A DNA stretch of 64,000 nucleotides from Roseiarcus sp963820095 (GCA_963820095.1 CAWFZA010000018.1:62001-126000); one strand, 5' to 3'. Positions 37,240 to 48,502 are shown, counted from the first letter of the stretch. Program-made: numbers and translations. The notes: generated by a model not told the origin, from the sequence alone.

Positions 37240-38385
37240 ATGAGGATGAAGACGCCGCTCAACATCGGCCTTGTGGGCTGCGGGTTCATGGGCCGCACGC
37301 ACTCGAACGCCTTCACCAGGGCGGGTCAGTTTTTCGAGCTCGGCGCGGAGCCGGTCCTCAAGGCGGTTTGCGCCCGCAATCCGGCGGCGGCCGAGGCGTT
37401 TGCGGACAACTGGGGCTATGAAGGCTTCGAGACGGACTGGCGCGCTCTCGTCCACCGGCCGGACATCGACCTCATCGACATCGCGAGCCCCAACGACACG
37501 CATGCGGAGATCGCGATCGCGGCCGCGGAAGCGGGCAAGATGGTGATGTGCGAAAAGCCGCTCGGCCGGAACCTTGCCGAGGCCCAAAGCATGGTCGCGG
37601 CGGTCGAGGCGGCGGGACGGCCGAACATGGTCTGGTACAATTATCGCCGGGTCCCCGCCGTCGCGCTCGCCAAACAGCTGATCGACGACGGACGGCTCGG
37701 GCGCATTTTCCACTATCGCGCCAAATTCCTCCAGGACTGGACCATTTCCGCCGATCTGCCGCAGGGCGGAGCGGCCTTATGGCGGCTCGACGCGAGCGTC
37801 GCGGGAAGCGGCGTCACCGGCGACCTGCTCGCCCATTGCATCGACACGGCCATGTGGCTGAATGGGCCGATCGACAATGTCACGGCGATGACGGAGACCT
37901 TCGTCAAGGAGCGCACGCACAACCTCACCGGCCGCAAGCAGGAGGTGACGATCGACGACGCCGCGGCGTTTCTCGCCCGCTTCGCCAACGGCTCGCTCGC
38001 CACATTCGAAGCGACCCGCTACGCGCGCGGGCATAAGGCGCAGTACACGTTCGAGATCAATGGCGAAAACGCCTCGATCTCATGGGACCTGCACGATCTC
38101 AACCGCCTCGACTATTTCGACCACAGCGACGAGGGGCGGCTGCGCGGCTGGCGCTCGCTGCATGTGACGGACAGCGACCATCCCTTCATGAAGCATTGGT
38201 GGGTCCCGGGCCTCGCGATCGGCTATGAGCATACGTTCATTCATCAGGTGGCCGACTTCGTGCAGGGCCTCACGGCGCCTACGCCGGCGAGCCCGACGTT
38301 CCGTGAAGCGATGGCGACCGATCTCGTCACGGACGCGGTGTTGCGATCGGCGAAGTCCGGGCGATGGGAACAGGCTCGGGCGTAA
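37240..38385 (+). CDS. Gfo/Idh/MocA family oxidoreductase
   Basis: NAD(P)-dependent sugar or inositol dehydrogenase of 381 residues. The Rossmann motif is NIGLVGCGFMGRTHSNAF; CEKPLGRNLAEA is the conserved EKP site; GVTGDLLAHCIDTAMWLNG includes the catalytic D-x3-H pattern. The gene is intact. The substrate cannot be fixed: scyllo-/myo-inositol and gluco-configured sugars are usual. Divergent from the small protein and kinase genes. Confidence 0.88.
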   Translation: MRMKTPLNIGLVGCGFMGRTHSNAFTRAGQFFELGAEPVLKAVCARNPAAAEAFADNWGYEGFETDWRALVHRPDIDLIDIASPNDTHAEIAIAAAEAGKMVMCEKPLGRNLAEAQSMVAAVEAAGRPNMVWYNYRRVPAVALAKQLIDDGRLGRIFHYRAKFLQDWTISADLPQGGAALWRLDASVAGSGVTGDLLAHCIDTAMWLNGPIDNVTAMTETFVKERTHNLTGRKQEVTIDDAAAFLARFANGSLATFEATRYARGHKAQYTFEINGENASISWDLHDLNRLDYFDHSDEGRLRGWRSLHVTDSDHPFMKHWWVPGLAIGYEHTFIHQVADFVQGLTAPTPASPTFREAMATDLVTDAVLRSAKSGRWEQARA

Positions 38386-38554
38386 CGATCGAGGGGGCGA
38401 GCCATTCGGATTGATAAAAAGGCAAAGGGCGCTCAGGCTGATCCGGGAGAAGGGGCCGGCCGCCGGGGAACAAAGCGCATAGCCCGGTTGTTGGACCCCG
38501 TCGATATCGGTGACCCCCAGCGCTATCTGTGCAATTCCTCCCCTTTGGTGTGAC

Positions 38555-38965
38555 ATGGCCTTGACGAAACTCAAATTGCTCGTTTGCTTATCGGTCCTGG
38601 GCCAGTGCACGCTGGCTGAGGCCGCATGCTTCAACAGCGTCAGGGAGGTGAAAGCCCATGACGTGAAAGCAAGATGGAAGGAGACGACTGAGAACGATGG
38701 CAAGCCATTGACCATTCACATCAGCGACGGACCCCACGGTTTGGTTTATTCAGCCGTTAAGGCGGGTGCGCTCTGGCTGACCGGGAACGTATCGGTCTGT
38801 CGTTCTGGAGGCGTTACGGAAATTACCTTGAAGAACACGAAAGCAACGAAGAATGTCCCGATGATCGCAAGGATGGCGCTGCCCTCCACGCAGTCCGCCC
38901 GCATTGTCAATAACAAGATCAGACTGTCAGGAGGAGGGTGGGGTGGGACCTTCATTGGTCAATAA
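38555..38965 (+). CDS. Secreted hypothetical protein
   Basis: 136 residues with a signal peptide (LKLLVCLSVLGQCTLAEA, cleavage before ACFNSV). The rest is predicted beta-rich with two Cys residues and ends GGGWGGTFIGQ. No family recognised. Codon use is noticeably less GC-rich than in the genes around it, suggesting recent arrival. Stop is immediately next to the presumed GT4 start. Confidence 0.65.
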   Translation: MALTKLKLLVCLSVLGQCTLAEAACFNSVREVKAHDVKARWKETTENDGKPLTIHISDGPHGLVYSAVKAGALWLTGNVSVCRSGGVTEITLKNTKATKNVPMIARMALPSTQSARIVNNKIRLSGGGWGGTFIGQ

Positions 38966-40037
38966 TTGTCGCCGGTGACCATCGGCGCTCCGGGGCGCGC
39001 ATCGCCAGCGGTTCCGCCGACCCGCATCCTCATCATCACCGACGCTTGGGCGCCGCAGATCAATGGGGTGGTGCGCTCCATAGAAGCCTTGATGCGGGAG
39101 GCGCCGGCTCTCGGCGTCGAAATACAGGTGCTGGCCGCTAACGAATTTCGCACGGTGCCGCTCCCGAGCTACCCGGAGCTGCGCGTCGCTGTAACGCGTC
39201 CTGGCGCGGTGCGACGTCGAATCGAGGAACTTAAGCCCGATTTTGTCCATATCGCGACGGAGGGGCCACTTGGGCTATGCGCATGGATTGCTTGCCGCAG
39301 AGCCGGACGCCCTTTTACAACTTGCTACCACACCCGCTTCCCTGAGTATCTCGCGGTGCGACGTGTCGCGCCCACCCGATTTGTCTATGCGCTGCTTCGT
39401 CGGTTCCACAACGCTGGCTCTGGCATGATGGTGTCGACTGAGACAATGGGACGCGAGCTGGACACGCGCGGATTTGTTCGTTTGATGCGCTGGTCGCATG
39501 GCGTCGACTGCAACCTTTTTCGACCGCGTTCGGCGAGCATCTTCGAATTTCCGAGACCGATTTTCTTGACCTGCGCGCGTGTGGCGATCGAGAAGAATCT
39601 CGAGGCGTTCCTGTCCCTGGATCTGCCGGGCTCGAAGGTCGTCGTTGGCGATGGACCGGCACGGAAGAAGCTTCAGGCACGCTTTCCTCAAGCGCATTTC
39701 GTCGGCGAAATGCGGGGCGAGAGCCTTGCCGCCGCCTATGCGAGCGCCGACGTCTTCGTGTTCCCAAGTCTGACCGACACCTTTGGCCTCGTACTGCTTG
39801 AGGCGCTTGCCTCGGGACTGCCAGTGGCTGCAAATCCGGTTGTGGGCCCAATCGACGTGATTGGAGACAGCGGCGCTGGCGTACTCGACGCCAATCTCGG
39901 TCGCGCCGCGCTCGCCGCTCTCTCGATCCCCAAAGAACTCGCGCGCGCCCGCGCCCTCACCTTTAGCCTCAGCGAGTTCCGCGCGGCAATTTGTGGACAA
40001 CGTATTTGCCGCGCATTTGGGCGCGGTTCTCGGATAA
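38966..40037 (+). CDS. GT4 glycosyltransferase, MgtA-like (C-terminal frameshift)
   Basis: About 357 residues, similar to glycolipid mannosyl/glucuronosyltransferases: TRILIITDAWAPQINGVVRS, HIATEGPLGLCAWIACRRAG, CYHTRFPEYLAVR, WSHGVDCNLFRP and the donor site PSLTDTFGLVLLEALASGLP. An extra T near 39977 breaks the end; removal gives SARQFVDNVFAAHLGAVLG and a stop at 40035-40037. The TTG at 38966 or GTG at 38972 may start it. It may act in ornithine- or glycolipid synthesis under phosphate limitation, as relatives do. Confidence 0.85.
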
Positions 40038-40088
40038 CGCCTCAAGCGCTCTTCGATAATCTCGCCGTTCCGCGCGACCTCCCGCGCC

Positions 40089-40123
40089 TTCCCGCCTCCA
40101 CAAGAGGGGGCGGGAGCGCTAAC
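40089..40123. repeat. Dispersed hairpin repeat, intergenic copy
   Basis: CCCGCCTCC (40091-40099) and GGGGGCGGG (40106-40114) pair with one wobble around loop ACAAGA; the right flank AGCGCTAAC resembles TGCGCCAAC at 24946. Same element as at 24921-24957. It lies between convergent genes, where it may also end transcription. Confidence 0.75.
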
Positions 40124-40175
40124 AGCACGCGCTACGGCAACCGGCTCCGGGTTGAAGCGCTTTCCTTCGTTACGG

Positions 40176-41192
40176 CTACTTCCCGCCGCCGATGCAGGTG
40201 TCGACGTTCTTCGGCGTGCAGACGTCAAGCCCGGTATAGGTCGGGTCGGGCGGCGGCGCCTTGCCGTCCTTGATGTCCTTCAGCGCGTACATGACCTTGT
40301 AGCCCATGTCGAACGGCCGCTGCCCGACATTGCCGGTCGCAAGACCCTCCCTCAAGTCGTCGAGCTGCATCGGCAAGGTGTCGGCGACGGCGACGGCGAT
40401 CTCGCCCTTCGCGATCTTGTCCTTGAACTGATTCATCGAGTTCTTGTAGGCGTCGACCAGGAACTCGCCGAAGCCTCCGGTCGCGACGAAGGCGTCGAGC
40501 TTGGGGTCCTTGTTGAGCAGGTCCTGCTCCATCTGCATCGCGAGCGGAAAGTCGTCGTTCGTATATTGCGGACAGCCGGCGACCTCGGTCCAGCCGTTCT
40601 GGCCCGTCAGCCGAACGCCCGGCGCCTCCGCGCTCTTCTTGCCAGCCAGCGTGTCGCGGACCCCCTGCATGCGCTCGTTGTGATTCGCGGCCGCGGCGCC
40701 GCCCGACTGGATGCAGATCGTGCCGCCCTTCGGCTTCACCTGCATCACGAGCTTGGCCAGATTGACGCCGATGTCATAATTGTGCGTGCCGATGTAGGCC
40801 AGGCGCAGCCCTTTGTCCTTGTCGAGAAGATCCGAGTCCCAGGTGAGGATAGGAATGTTGGCGGCCTTGGCGCCTTGCAGCGCCGCCGCGATCGCGGCGG
40901 CGTTGGCCGGCGACACGGCGATCCCGTCGACCTTCTTGGTGATCAGGTCGCCGACGATCTGCGCCTGTTCGTCGCCCCCGCCGTGCTCGCTCGGGCCGAT
41001 GTAGAGGCACTTGATCGCGCCCTTCAGTTCCGCCTCGGCCTTTTTGCAGCCAGCCAGCGCCTGATCGTAAAACGGATTGTTGGTGCTCTTCGGCACGAGC
41101 GCGAAGGTGTAGGGCTCCGCCGCGCGGGCGCCCGCGGAAGCGGCAAGCAGCGCGCCAGCAGCGACGGCGCAGCACAAAGACACTCTCAACAT
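40176..41192 (-). CDS. Sugar ABC transporter substrate-binding protein
   Basis: Periplasmic type I binding protein of about 338 residues. Signal peptide LRVSLCCAVAAGALLAASAGARAAEP, then FALVPKSTNNPFYDQALAGC, GIAVSPANAAAIAAAL, ILTWDSDLLDKDKGLRLAYI and FDMGYKVMYALKDIKDGK. Two cysteines close the C-terminus (CTPKNVDTC). The second of two close ATGs is preferred (41192), seven bases from GGGAGG. No permease or ATPase gene is adjacent, so it is an orphan component or works with a remote transporter. Confidence 0.85.
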   Translation of the reverse strand: MLRVSLCCAVAAGALLAASAGARAAEPYTFALVPKSTNNPFYDQALAGCKKAEAELKGAIKCLYIGPSEHGGGDEQAQIVGDLITKKVDGIAVSPANAAAIAAALQGAKAANIPILTWDSDLLDKDKGLRLAYIGTHNYDIGVNLAKLVMQVKPKGGTICIQSGGAAAANHNERMQGVRDTLAGKKSAEAPGVRLTGQNGWTEVAGCPQYTNDDFPLAMQMEQDLLNKDPKLDAFVATGGFGEFLVDAYKNSMNQFKDKIAKGEIAVAVADTLPMQLDDLREGLATGNVGQRPFDMGYKVMYALKDIKDGKAPPPDPTYTGLDVCTPKNVDTCIGGGK

Positions 41193-41309
41193 TCGCATTC
41201 CTCCCGTGAGTTGGGCGCCGACGCCCCATGCAACGCGTTTGCGCCCGATGTCGCGCTTGCGCGCCAACATCGAACAGAACGAAGCCGCGCGCAAGGGTCG
41301 CGATCGCGC

Positions 41310-42035
41310 TTATGAAGCGCCCGAGCGCACTTGCGACGCGCACTCGGACGGTGGCCTCGCAGCATCGAGGAAACTTCCGATCCAGCGACCGACCCGGGCG
41401 CAATCGTCGGGCTGCAAGTGAGATTGGACCGCCGAGGCGACGAGGTCCGGATAGCGCTCACGCTTGGATTCGATCAGCGCAGCCGCAAAGGCGCGCGAGA
41501 ATTCCGGATGGAACTGGAAGGAGATGGCGTCTCCGTAGTCCAGCCCCGCATAAGGCGTGAACGCGCTGCTTGCGATCACGCGAGCATCGGACGGCAACGC
41601 GACGACCTGATCCTGGTGAGACGCGGGGACCGCTACGGCGGCGGAATCGTCCATCCAGTGCGGCCGCGCAGGCAGGTCGTAGCGATGAAGACCGATTCCC
41701 CATCCCTTCGGCGACTTGATGACGGAGCCTCCAAAAGCTTGGGCCATCGCCTGATGACCGAAACAAATGCCGATCAGTTTTGACTTGCCGCGGGCGTTCC
41801 GAAGAAACGCCATGAGGTCCTTGATCCAAGGCAGGTCGTCATAGACCCCGGCGCTGGAGCCGGTGACCACATAAGCCTCGCAAGCGGACGTTGATCTCGG
41901 CAGCTGACGTTCCCGAACGTCGAAGACCATTGCGGAACGGGAGCCAAGCAGCCTTCGCATCATACCGCTGTACGGCCCGAATTGCGCCTCGAGCGTTGAA
42001 GGAAAGCCGCCGCAGAGAAGGATGCCGATTGTCAT
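41310..42035 (-). CDS. Class I glutamine amidotransferase-like protein
   Basis: 241 residues of the GuaA-N/GATase1 type. Catalytic Cys in LIGICFGHQAMAQAFGG, His-Glu in SFQFHPEFSRAF, oxyanion region VVTGSSAGVYDDLPWI. No synthetase domain is fused, so it may hydrolyse gamma-glutamyl compounds or supply ammonia to an unknown partner. Complete frame. Confidence 0.82.
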   Translation of the reverse strand: MTIGILLCGGFPSTLEAQFGPYSGMMRRLLGSRSAMVFDVRERQLPRSTSACEAYVVTGSSAGVYDDLPWIKDLMAFLRNARGKSKLIGICFGHQAMAQAFGGSVIKSPKGWGIGLHRYDLPARPHWMDDSAAVAVPASHQDQVVALPSDARVIASSAFTPYAGLDYGDAISFQFHPEFSRAFAAALIESKRERYPDLVASAVQSHLQPDDCARVGRWIGSFLDAARPPSECASQVRSGAS

Positions 42036-42401
42036 GGAGACCAGGAGAACTCGTTATCGCCAATGTCCAGAGCTACACGAACAATCAAGATCGGCGCCAA
42101 ACCATTTCACACTCCGCCTCGGAAGATGTCCAGCCCGCTTTTGACGGTTCCTCGCCGAGATCCTCTGGGCAACGGCGTCTTGGTCGCCGGTGATCGCCCC
42201 GCCTCGCCAGCCGGTCGCTGCCCGTCGAATGAGCGCGACAAGCGCGATGGCGGTCCGGAAGGACGCCGGTCTTCGACGGTCCATGGAGCGCGTCACCGGA
42301 AGTCCACAGCAGCCGGAAACAACATACTTGATTCGACGCTCAGTTCCCTACCACAATGAACCCTCGGGGGCTGCGTTCCTAAAGCGCTGGCAGGAGGAGC
42401 C
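42036..42401. other. Divergent intergenic region
   Basis: 366 bases between the divergent amidotransferase and PPK2 genes. Open frames here are not protein-like and I recognise no motif, apart from the AGGAGG ribosome-binding site right before PPK2. Confidence 0.35.
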
Positions 42402-43272
<871 letters not shown>

Positions 43273-43448
43273 GCCGACCCCGAGCGTCCCAGACAAAATA
43301 ATGGCGATTTTGGATCTATTTCTAGACCGCGCGATCAAATCAGGTAGTATGCGCCGGCTCCCCGGAGGGAAGGAGCGGTCTTGGATTGCGCGCATGAGGC
43401 CCCGCCGCGAGCGGCCTGCTTCGTGCGCCCGGAGTCAAAGAGCGCGGC

Positions 43449-45197
43449 ATGGGACAGCGGACGTTCAGGATCGTTCTGATCAAGCCGTCGCACTACGACG
43501 ACGACGGCTATGTGATCCAATGGCGCCTCTCCACCATTCCTTCGAACAGCCTCGCCAGCGTCTACGGGCTTTTGGCTGCCTGCAGGGATGAGCGGGCTCT
43601 CGGCCCCGAGGTCGATATCGAGATCGACGCCTGCGACGAGTGCAACACGGTCATCGACGTCAAGGCGATCTCGCGGCGGATCAAGGCGGCGGGCGGCGGC
43701 TTTGTCGGGCTCGTCGGCGTTCAGTCGAATCAGTTTCCGCGCGCCCTTGATCTCGCCCGCGAGTTCCGGGCGAGAGACGTGCCCGCGGTGATCGGCGGGT
43801 TCCATGTCTCGGGCTGCATATCGATGCTTCCCGAGCTGCCGTCAGACTTGAAGGAAGCGCAGTCGCTCGGCGTGACGCTATACGCGGGCGAGGGCGAGGG
43901 CCGGATGGCCGATCTCCTTCGCGACATCGACGCCGGCCAGGCGAAGCCTCTCTACAATTACCTCCACGATATGCCGGGCATGGAGGCGGCTGCGATCCCC
44001 GTCCTGCCGAAGGAAATCGTGGGGCGGATCGTCGGTCACCATGCATGCTTCGACGCCGGCCGCGGCTGCCCGTTCCAGTGCAGCTTCTGCACGATCATCA
44101 ATGTCCAGGGCCGCAAGTCGCGCTATCGGAGCGCCGATGACGTCGAAGCGATCGTGCGCGCCAATCACGCCCAGGGGATCAACCACTATTTCGTCACCGA
44201 CGACAATTTCGCCCGGAACCGCAACTGGGAGGCGATCCTCGACCGCCTGATCGATCTTAGGGAAAACAAGGGCGTCCCGATCAAGCTCATCCTTCAGGTC
44301 GACACCCTCTGCCACAAGATCCCAGGCTTCATCGAGAAGGCGGCGCGGGCCGGCTGCAACCAGGTCTTCATCGGGCTCGAGAGCATCAATCCGCAATCGC
44401 TCCAGGGCGCGAAAAAGCGGCAGAACAAGATCTGGGAATATCGGGTCATGCTGCAGGCCTGGCGAAAGTACAAGGTGATGACCTGGGCGGGCTTCATCAT
44501 CGGGTTTCCGACCGACACGCCCGAATCGGTCGCCCGCGACATCGACATCATCAAAAAGGAGCTGCCGCTCGACATCCTCGAATTCTTTTGCCTGACCCCC
44601 CTTCCCGGCTCCGAGGATCATAAGACCCTTTACCTCAAAGGGGTCCCGATGGACCCGGACATGAACAAATACGACGTCGAGCATGTTTGCACCGGCCATC
44701 CCCTGATGTCGCGCGAGGCGTGGAACCAGACCTATCGCGACGCCTGGAAGCGCTACTACACCGACGAGCATGTCGAGACGGTGCTCAAGCGCGCCGCCGC
44801 CACGGGCTTGAGGATGAACAAGATCGCCGACGTGATGACGGCCTTCTCCTCCGCCGCGCGGATCGAGGGCGTCCACCCGCTGCAATGCGGCATCATCCGC
44901 CGTAAGGTGAGGACGAGCCGCCGGCACGGGATGCGAATCGTCAATCCGCTGATCTTCTACCCTGTCCGGGCAGTCGAGTTCGTGTCCGTGGTCGCGCAAT
45001 GGCTGACTGTCGGGTGGCGTTATCACAGGATCAAAAAGCGCGTCGTCCAGGATCCCTCGAGCAAGACCTATGTCGACGACGCGACGCGCCCGGCCTCGAT
45101 CGAGGAGGCGGAGAACGACGAACTGGTCAATTTCTTCGCCGACAAGATTCCGGACACGTACGGCGCGCCAAAAAGGCAGCCCGTCGCGGTTTCGTGA
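43449..45197 (+). CDS. Radical SAM protein, B12-binding-like N-terminus
   Basis: 582 residues. The N-terminal 170 residues look like a Rossmann/B12-binding-like fold (RIVLIKPSHYDDDGYVIQWR, VGLVGVQSNQFPRALDLARE, AVIGGFHVSG), but the DxHxxG cobalamin motif is not seen. The radical SAM core has GRGCPFQCSFCTIINVQGR (Cys-x3-Cys-x2-Cys), HYFVTDDNFARNR, QVFIGLESINPQSL and GFIIGFPTDTPESV. A C-terminal domain of about 150 residues has a hydrophobic segment near 490-505. The reaction is unknown. It precedes an ABC exporter by 126 bases on the same strand. Confidence 0.82.
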   Translation: MGQRTFRIVLIKPSHYDDDGYVIQWRLSTIPSNSLASVYGLLAACRDERALGPEVDIEIDACDECNTVIDVKAISRRIKAAGGGFVGLVGVQSNQFPRALDLAREFRARDVPAVIGGFHVSGCISMLPELPSDLKEAQSLGVTLYAGEGEGRMADLLRDIDAGQAKPLYNYLHDMPGMEAAAIPVLPKEIVGRIVGHHACFDAGRGCPFQCSFCTIINVQGRKSRYRSADDVEAIVRANHAQGINHYFVTDDNFARNRNWEAILDRLIDLRENKGVPIKLILQVDTLCHKIPGFIEKAARAGCNQVFIGLESINPQSLQGAKKRQNKIWEYRVMLQAWRKYKVMTWAGFIIGFPTDTPESVARDIDIIKKELPLDILEFFCLTPLPGSEDHKTLYLKGVPMDPDMNKYDVEHVCTGHPLMSREAWNQTYRDAWKRYYTDEHVETVLKRAAATGLRMNKIADVMTAFSSAARIEGVHPLQCGIIRRKVRTSRRHGMRIVNPLIFYPVRAVEFVSVVAQWLTVGWRYHRIKKRVVQDPSSKTYVDDATRPASIEEAENDELVNFFADKIPDTYGAPKRQPVAVS

Positions 45198-45323
45198 GCC
45201 TGGAACAGGAACGTCTTGCTAACGATTCGAAAGCCATACTCTCCGTGGCGCCGAAAGCCGCCGATGTCGATCGGGTTTGACCTCGAATGATCTGCCGATT
45301 TCCAAAATTTCGCCGCCGATGAT

Positions 45324-47199
45324 ATGGAGGCGCGGTCTGCGGCGGGGTTCGCCGAGAGCGAGCGTCGAATGGGGTCGGCCGCCGGCCGGGGCGAGGGACT
45401 GAAGCAATTGTCGGTTTGGCGTAAAGCCCGTGAGCGAGCGCTCGCTTTCCTCAACTCGCCCTCGAACGCGATCCTGCGCAGGCTCCTGACCGATGAGGGC
45501 GCCAAGCACTGGAAAGGTTATCTTTTCGGCTTCGCAATGATGGGCCTGATCGCCCTCACCACGTCGCTGTCTGCCTGGATCATCGGCAAGATCATCAACG
45601 AGGTCTTCGTCGGCCGGAACCTTGCGGCGGTGTGGGAAATCACTGCGGCGATCGTGGTCATTTACACGGTCAAGGGCCTCGCCACCTACGGACAGCAAGT
45701 CGTCCTTTCGCAGGTCGGCAACAGCATTGTCGCTGACGTCCAGAAGCGGATGTTCGACCAAATGCTGCGGATGAAGGTCAGCTATTACGGCCAGTCGCAT
45801 TCGTCGATATTCATTGCCCGTCAGGCCTTCATCGCCCAATCGGCGACCACCGTGCTCAACCTTCTTATCACGACATTCTCTCGCGACGCCCTGACGATCG
45901 TCGGGCTCGTCATCGTCATGGTGTCGCAGGATCCTCTGCTTTCGTTCCTGGCGTTGATGTTGGTTCCGCTCGCCGTGTTCGGAGTCCGCAGGATCGGCGT
46001 CCGGGTGCGCAAGATCATGGCGAGCGAGTTCCAGGGCGCCGCACAGATGATGGAATCGATGCAGGAGACCGCGCAGGGCATCCGCATCGTCAAGGCGTTC
46101 ACGCTCGAGAATTTCATGCGCGACCGGCAAGCCGCCGCGATCGAGGGCTTCCGAAAGGCGGCCAACAAGCTCGCCCGCGTGAGCTCCCGCACGAGCCCGA
46201 TTATGGAGAGCCTGGGCGGCTTCGCTATCGCCGCCGTGGTGCTCTACTCGCGGCTACACCGTGATCATCCGCGGCAATCCGCCAGGTAGCCTGTTTTCGT
46301 TCATCACTTCGGTGATCATGCTCTATGAGCCGATGAAGCGGGTCGCGCGGTTGCATGTCGATCTGTCGGCGTCGCTGTTCGGCGTCTCCATGCTCTATGA
46401 CTTCCTAGACGAGCGCGACTATGAGGAGGACGCGCCTCAGGCGCCCGAGCTTAAGGTCACGAACGGCAGAATCGAGTTTCGCGACGTGGTGTTCGGCTAT
46501 CGGACCGGGGAGCCAGTCCTGCACTCGATCAGCTTCGTTGCCGAGGCGGGCAAGACGACGGCGCTCGTAGGCCGCTCGGGCGGCGGAAAATCGACGGTGA
46601 TGAACCTTATCCTGCGCCTCTACGAGGCCGGGTCGGGGCAGATCCTGTGCGACGGCCAAGATATCGCGACCGTTAGGCTCGCGTCGCTGCGTCAGCAGAT
46701 CGGCTATGTCGCGCAGGAGAATTTCCTGTTCAAGGGTTCGGTGCGCGACAATATCGCAATGGGCCGGCCCGGCGCGAGCGAGGACGAGATCGTCGCCGCC
46801 GCCAAGGCGGCGTATGCGCACGATTTCATCATGAGCTTCGAGCGCGGCTACGACTCGCCTTGCGGCGAACATGGCATGCAGTTGTCCGGCGGACAGCGTC
46901 AGCGGATCGCCATCGCCCGCGCCTTCCTCAAGGACGCGCCGATCATCCTTTTGGATGAAGCGACGTCGGCGCTCGACTCCGAATCCGAGCAGGCGATCCA
47001 GAAGGCGCTGCGAACCTTATGCGAAGGCCGCACGACGATTGTCATTGCCCACCGGCTGTCCACAGTGGCGCAGGCCGATGAAATCTGCGTGCTCGACCGA
47101 GGCCGCGTCGTCGAGCGCGGGCGTCATGGCGAACTCCTGGCGCAAGGGCGCACGTACACTCATATCGCGCAGACGCAGTTTCCCCGCGACGCCGCCTGA
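45324..47199 (+). CDS. ABC exporter, fused permease and ATPase (frameshifted)
   Basis: About 625 residues, MsbA-like. The membrane half has six helices (WKGYLFGFAMMGLIALTTSL, VWEITAAIVVIYTVKGLATY, FSRDALTIVGLVIVMVSQDP) and the intracellular loop ETAQGIRIVKAFTLE. The ATPase has Walker A ALVGRSGGGKST, Q-loop YVAQENFLF, signature LSGGQRQRIAIARAF, Walker B PIILLDEATSALD and the H-loop VIAHRLSTV. One extra base near 46251-46255 separates the halves; removal gives YSGYTVIIRGNPPGS. Start 45324 or 45369. It may export the product of the radical SAM enzyme upstream; that is an inference. Confidence 0.87.
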
Positions 47200-47294
47200 T
47201 CGTTCCGGCCGCGCTTCGTGAAACGCAAGACGCGGAACCTTTGCCGGCATACGACATTTCTCGTGTCACCTGAATTTAAGCGGGAGGGTCGTAC

Positions 47295-48297
47295 ATGAGA
47301 AGGCGTCTGGGTCTGGCGGTTCTGGTCGCGGCGCTGGCGGGCGGGTCGGCGCCCGCGTTCGCTTACACCGCAATGTATTCGTTCGGCGACAGCCTTTCCG
47401 ATGTGGGCAACGTCTACATCGCTTCGGGCGTATTCGGCACGCCCGTGCCGCTCTCGCCGCCCTATTACCCTGGACGCTTCAGCAACGGACCGAACTGGCT
47501 CGACGATCTGTCGGCCAAGCTTGGCTTGGGAGTCGTTTCTCCGAGCCTCGCCGACGGCGACGATTTCGCCTTCGGCGGCGCGCAAACCGGCCCGACCAGC
47601 GTCAACACCGGTCTTCCCACCGATTTGGTCGGCCAGGTCGCCCAGTTCGCGCTCCAGGTTCCCTCCCCGGCGTCGAACGCGCTCTATACGCTCGACATCG
47701 GCGCAAACGACATCGGAAACGCGATCGAAGCTTACGCGCAGGACCCCTCCTTCGACCTGACGGGCTTTCTCGCCCAGGCGGTCGGAAACACCGTCGGAGC
47801 GATCGGCGCCCTCTATGCCGACGGCGCGCGCGACCTGCTCTATTATGAGGCGCCTGACCTTTCGGTCGTCCCCGCTTTCGAAGCGGGGGGACCTCTCGGG
47901 GGCGACCTGGCGATGGCGTTCAACCAAGGCGTTCTTGCCGGGATCGCGCCTTTCGAAGCAGAAGGACTGACGGTTTTCGACGTCCCCATCTTCAGCACGA
48001 TCGACGATCGTCGTGAACAATCCCGGCGCGTACGGCCTCACGAACGCGACCGATCCTTGTTTTTCGGGAGACTACCAGACGCCAGGAATTGAGTGTTCGG
48101 ATCCGGACCAGTATCTGTTCTGGGACCACGAGCATCCGACCGCGGCCGGCCACGCCATCACCGCCGATCTCGCCTATGACGTTCTGACCGGAGGGCTCGC
48201 GGCGCCTGAGCCATCGACCTGGGCGATGATGCTGATCGGCTTCGGCGGCCTTGGGCTCGCGAGCTGGCGGGCGCGCCGTGCGGGCGCCGCCGCCTGA
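47295..48297 (+). CDS. GDSL esterase/lipase with PEP-CTERM sorting signal (frameshifted)
   Basis: About 333 residues. Signal peptide LGLAVLVAALAGGSAPAFAY, block I FGDSLSDVGN (Ser), block III YTLDIGANDIGN and block V WDHEHPTAAGH (Asp-x2-His). The C-terminus APEPSTWAMMLIGFGGLG followed by Arg residues is a PEP-CTERM signal, implying processing by an exosortase. A shift near 48005-48010 separates STIDD from VVNNPGAYGL. A GGGAGG precedes the ATG. An outer-surface ester hydrolase is the best reading. Confidence 0.88.
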
Positions 48298-48313
48298 AGC
48301 GAGGCGGAAGCGT

Positions 48314-48420
48314 TCACACAATGCGGCTCTGGCGCCCGCCAATCGCGTTCACGCAAGGCGCCTTGTAGAGCTTGCCCGTCAGGGGACGCGGCAGCTCGGT
48401 CGCGAAATCGATTGAGCGCG
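48314..48420 (-). pseudogene. C-terminal remnant of an acyl-CoA synthetase
   Basis: Reads RSIDFATELPRPLTGKLYKA, the last catalytic-lysine region of the ANL superfamily (E-LPRTPTGK-L-K), then falls into another frame (LRERDW) and ends GGRQSRIV before TGA. Nothing of the enzyme upstream of this point is present; the DUF4239 gene starts 80 bases further on. It is a deletion relic. Confidence 0.65.
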
Positions 48421-48502
48421 GGGCGCTTCTGGTGGGCGAGATGCTCGAGGCAGAATGCGCGGCTAGACTAAATTCCCCGTGCGGGCCGACCGACGCCTCG
48501 AC

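Noticed and set aside
43449..45197. Hopanoid methylase HpnP/HpnR
   Set aside because: The N-terminal motif and length differ and no hopanoid genes are adjacent; only the general radical SAM assignment is safe.
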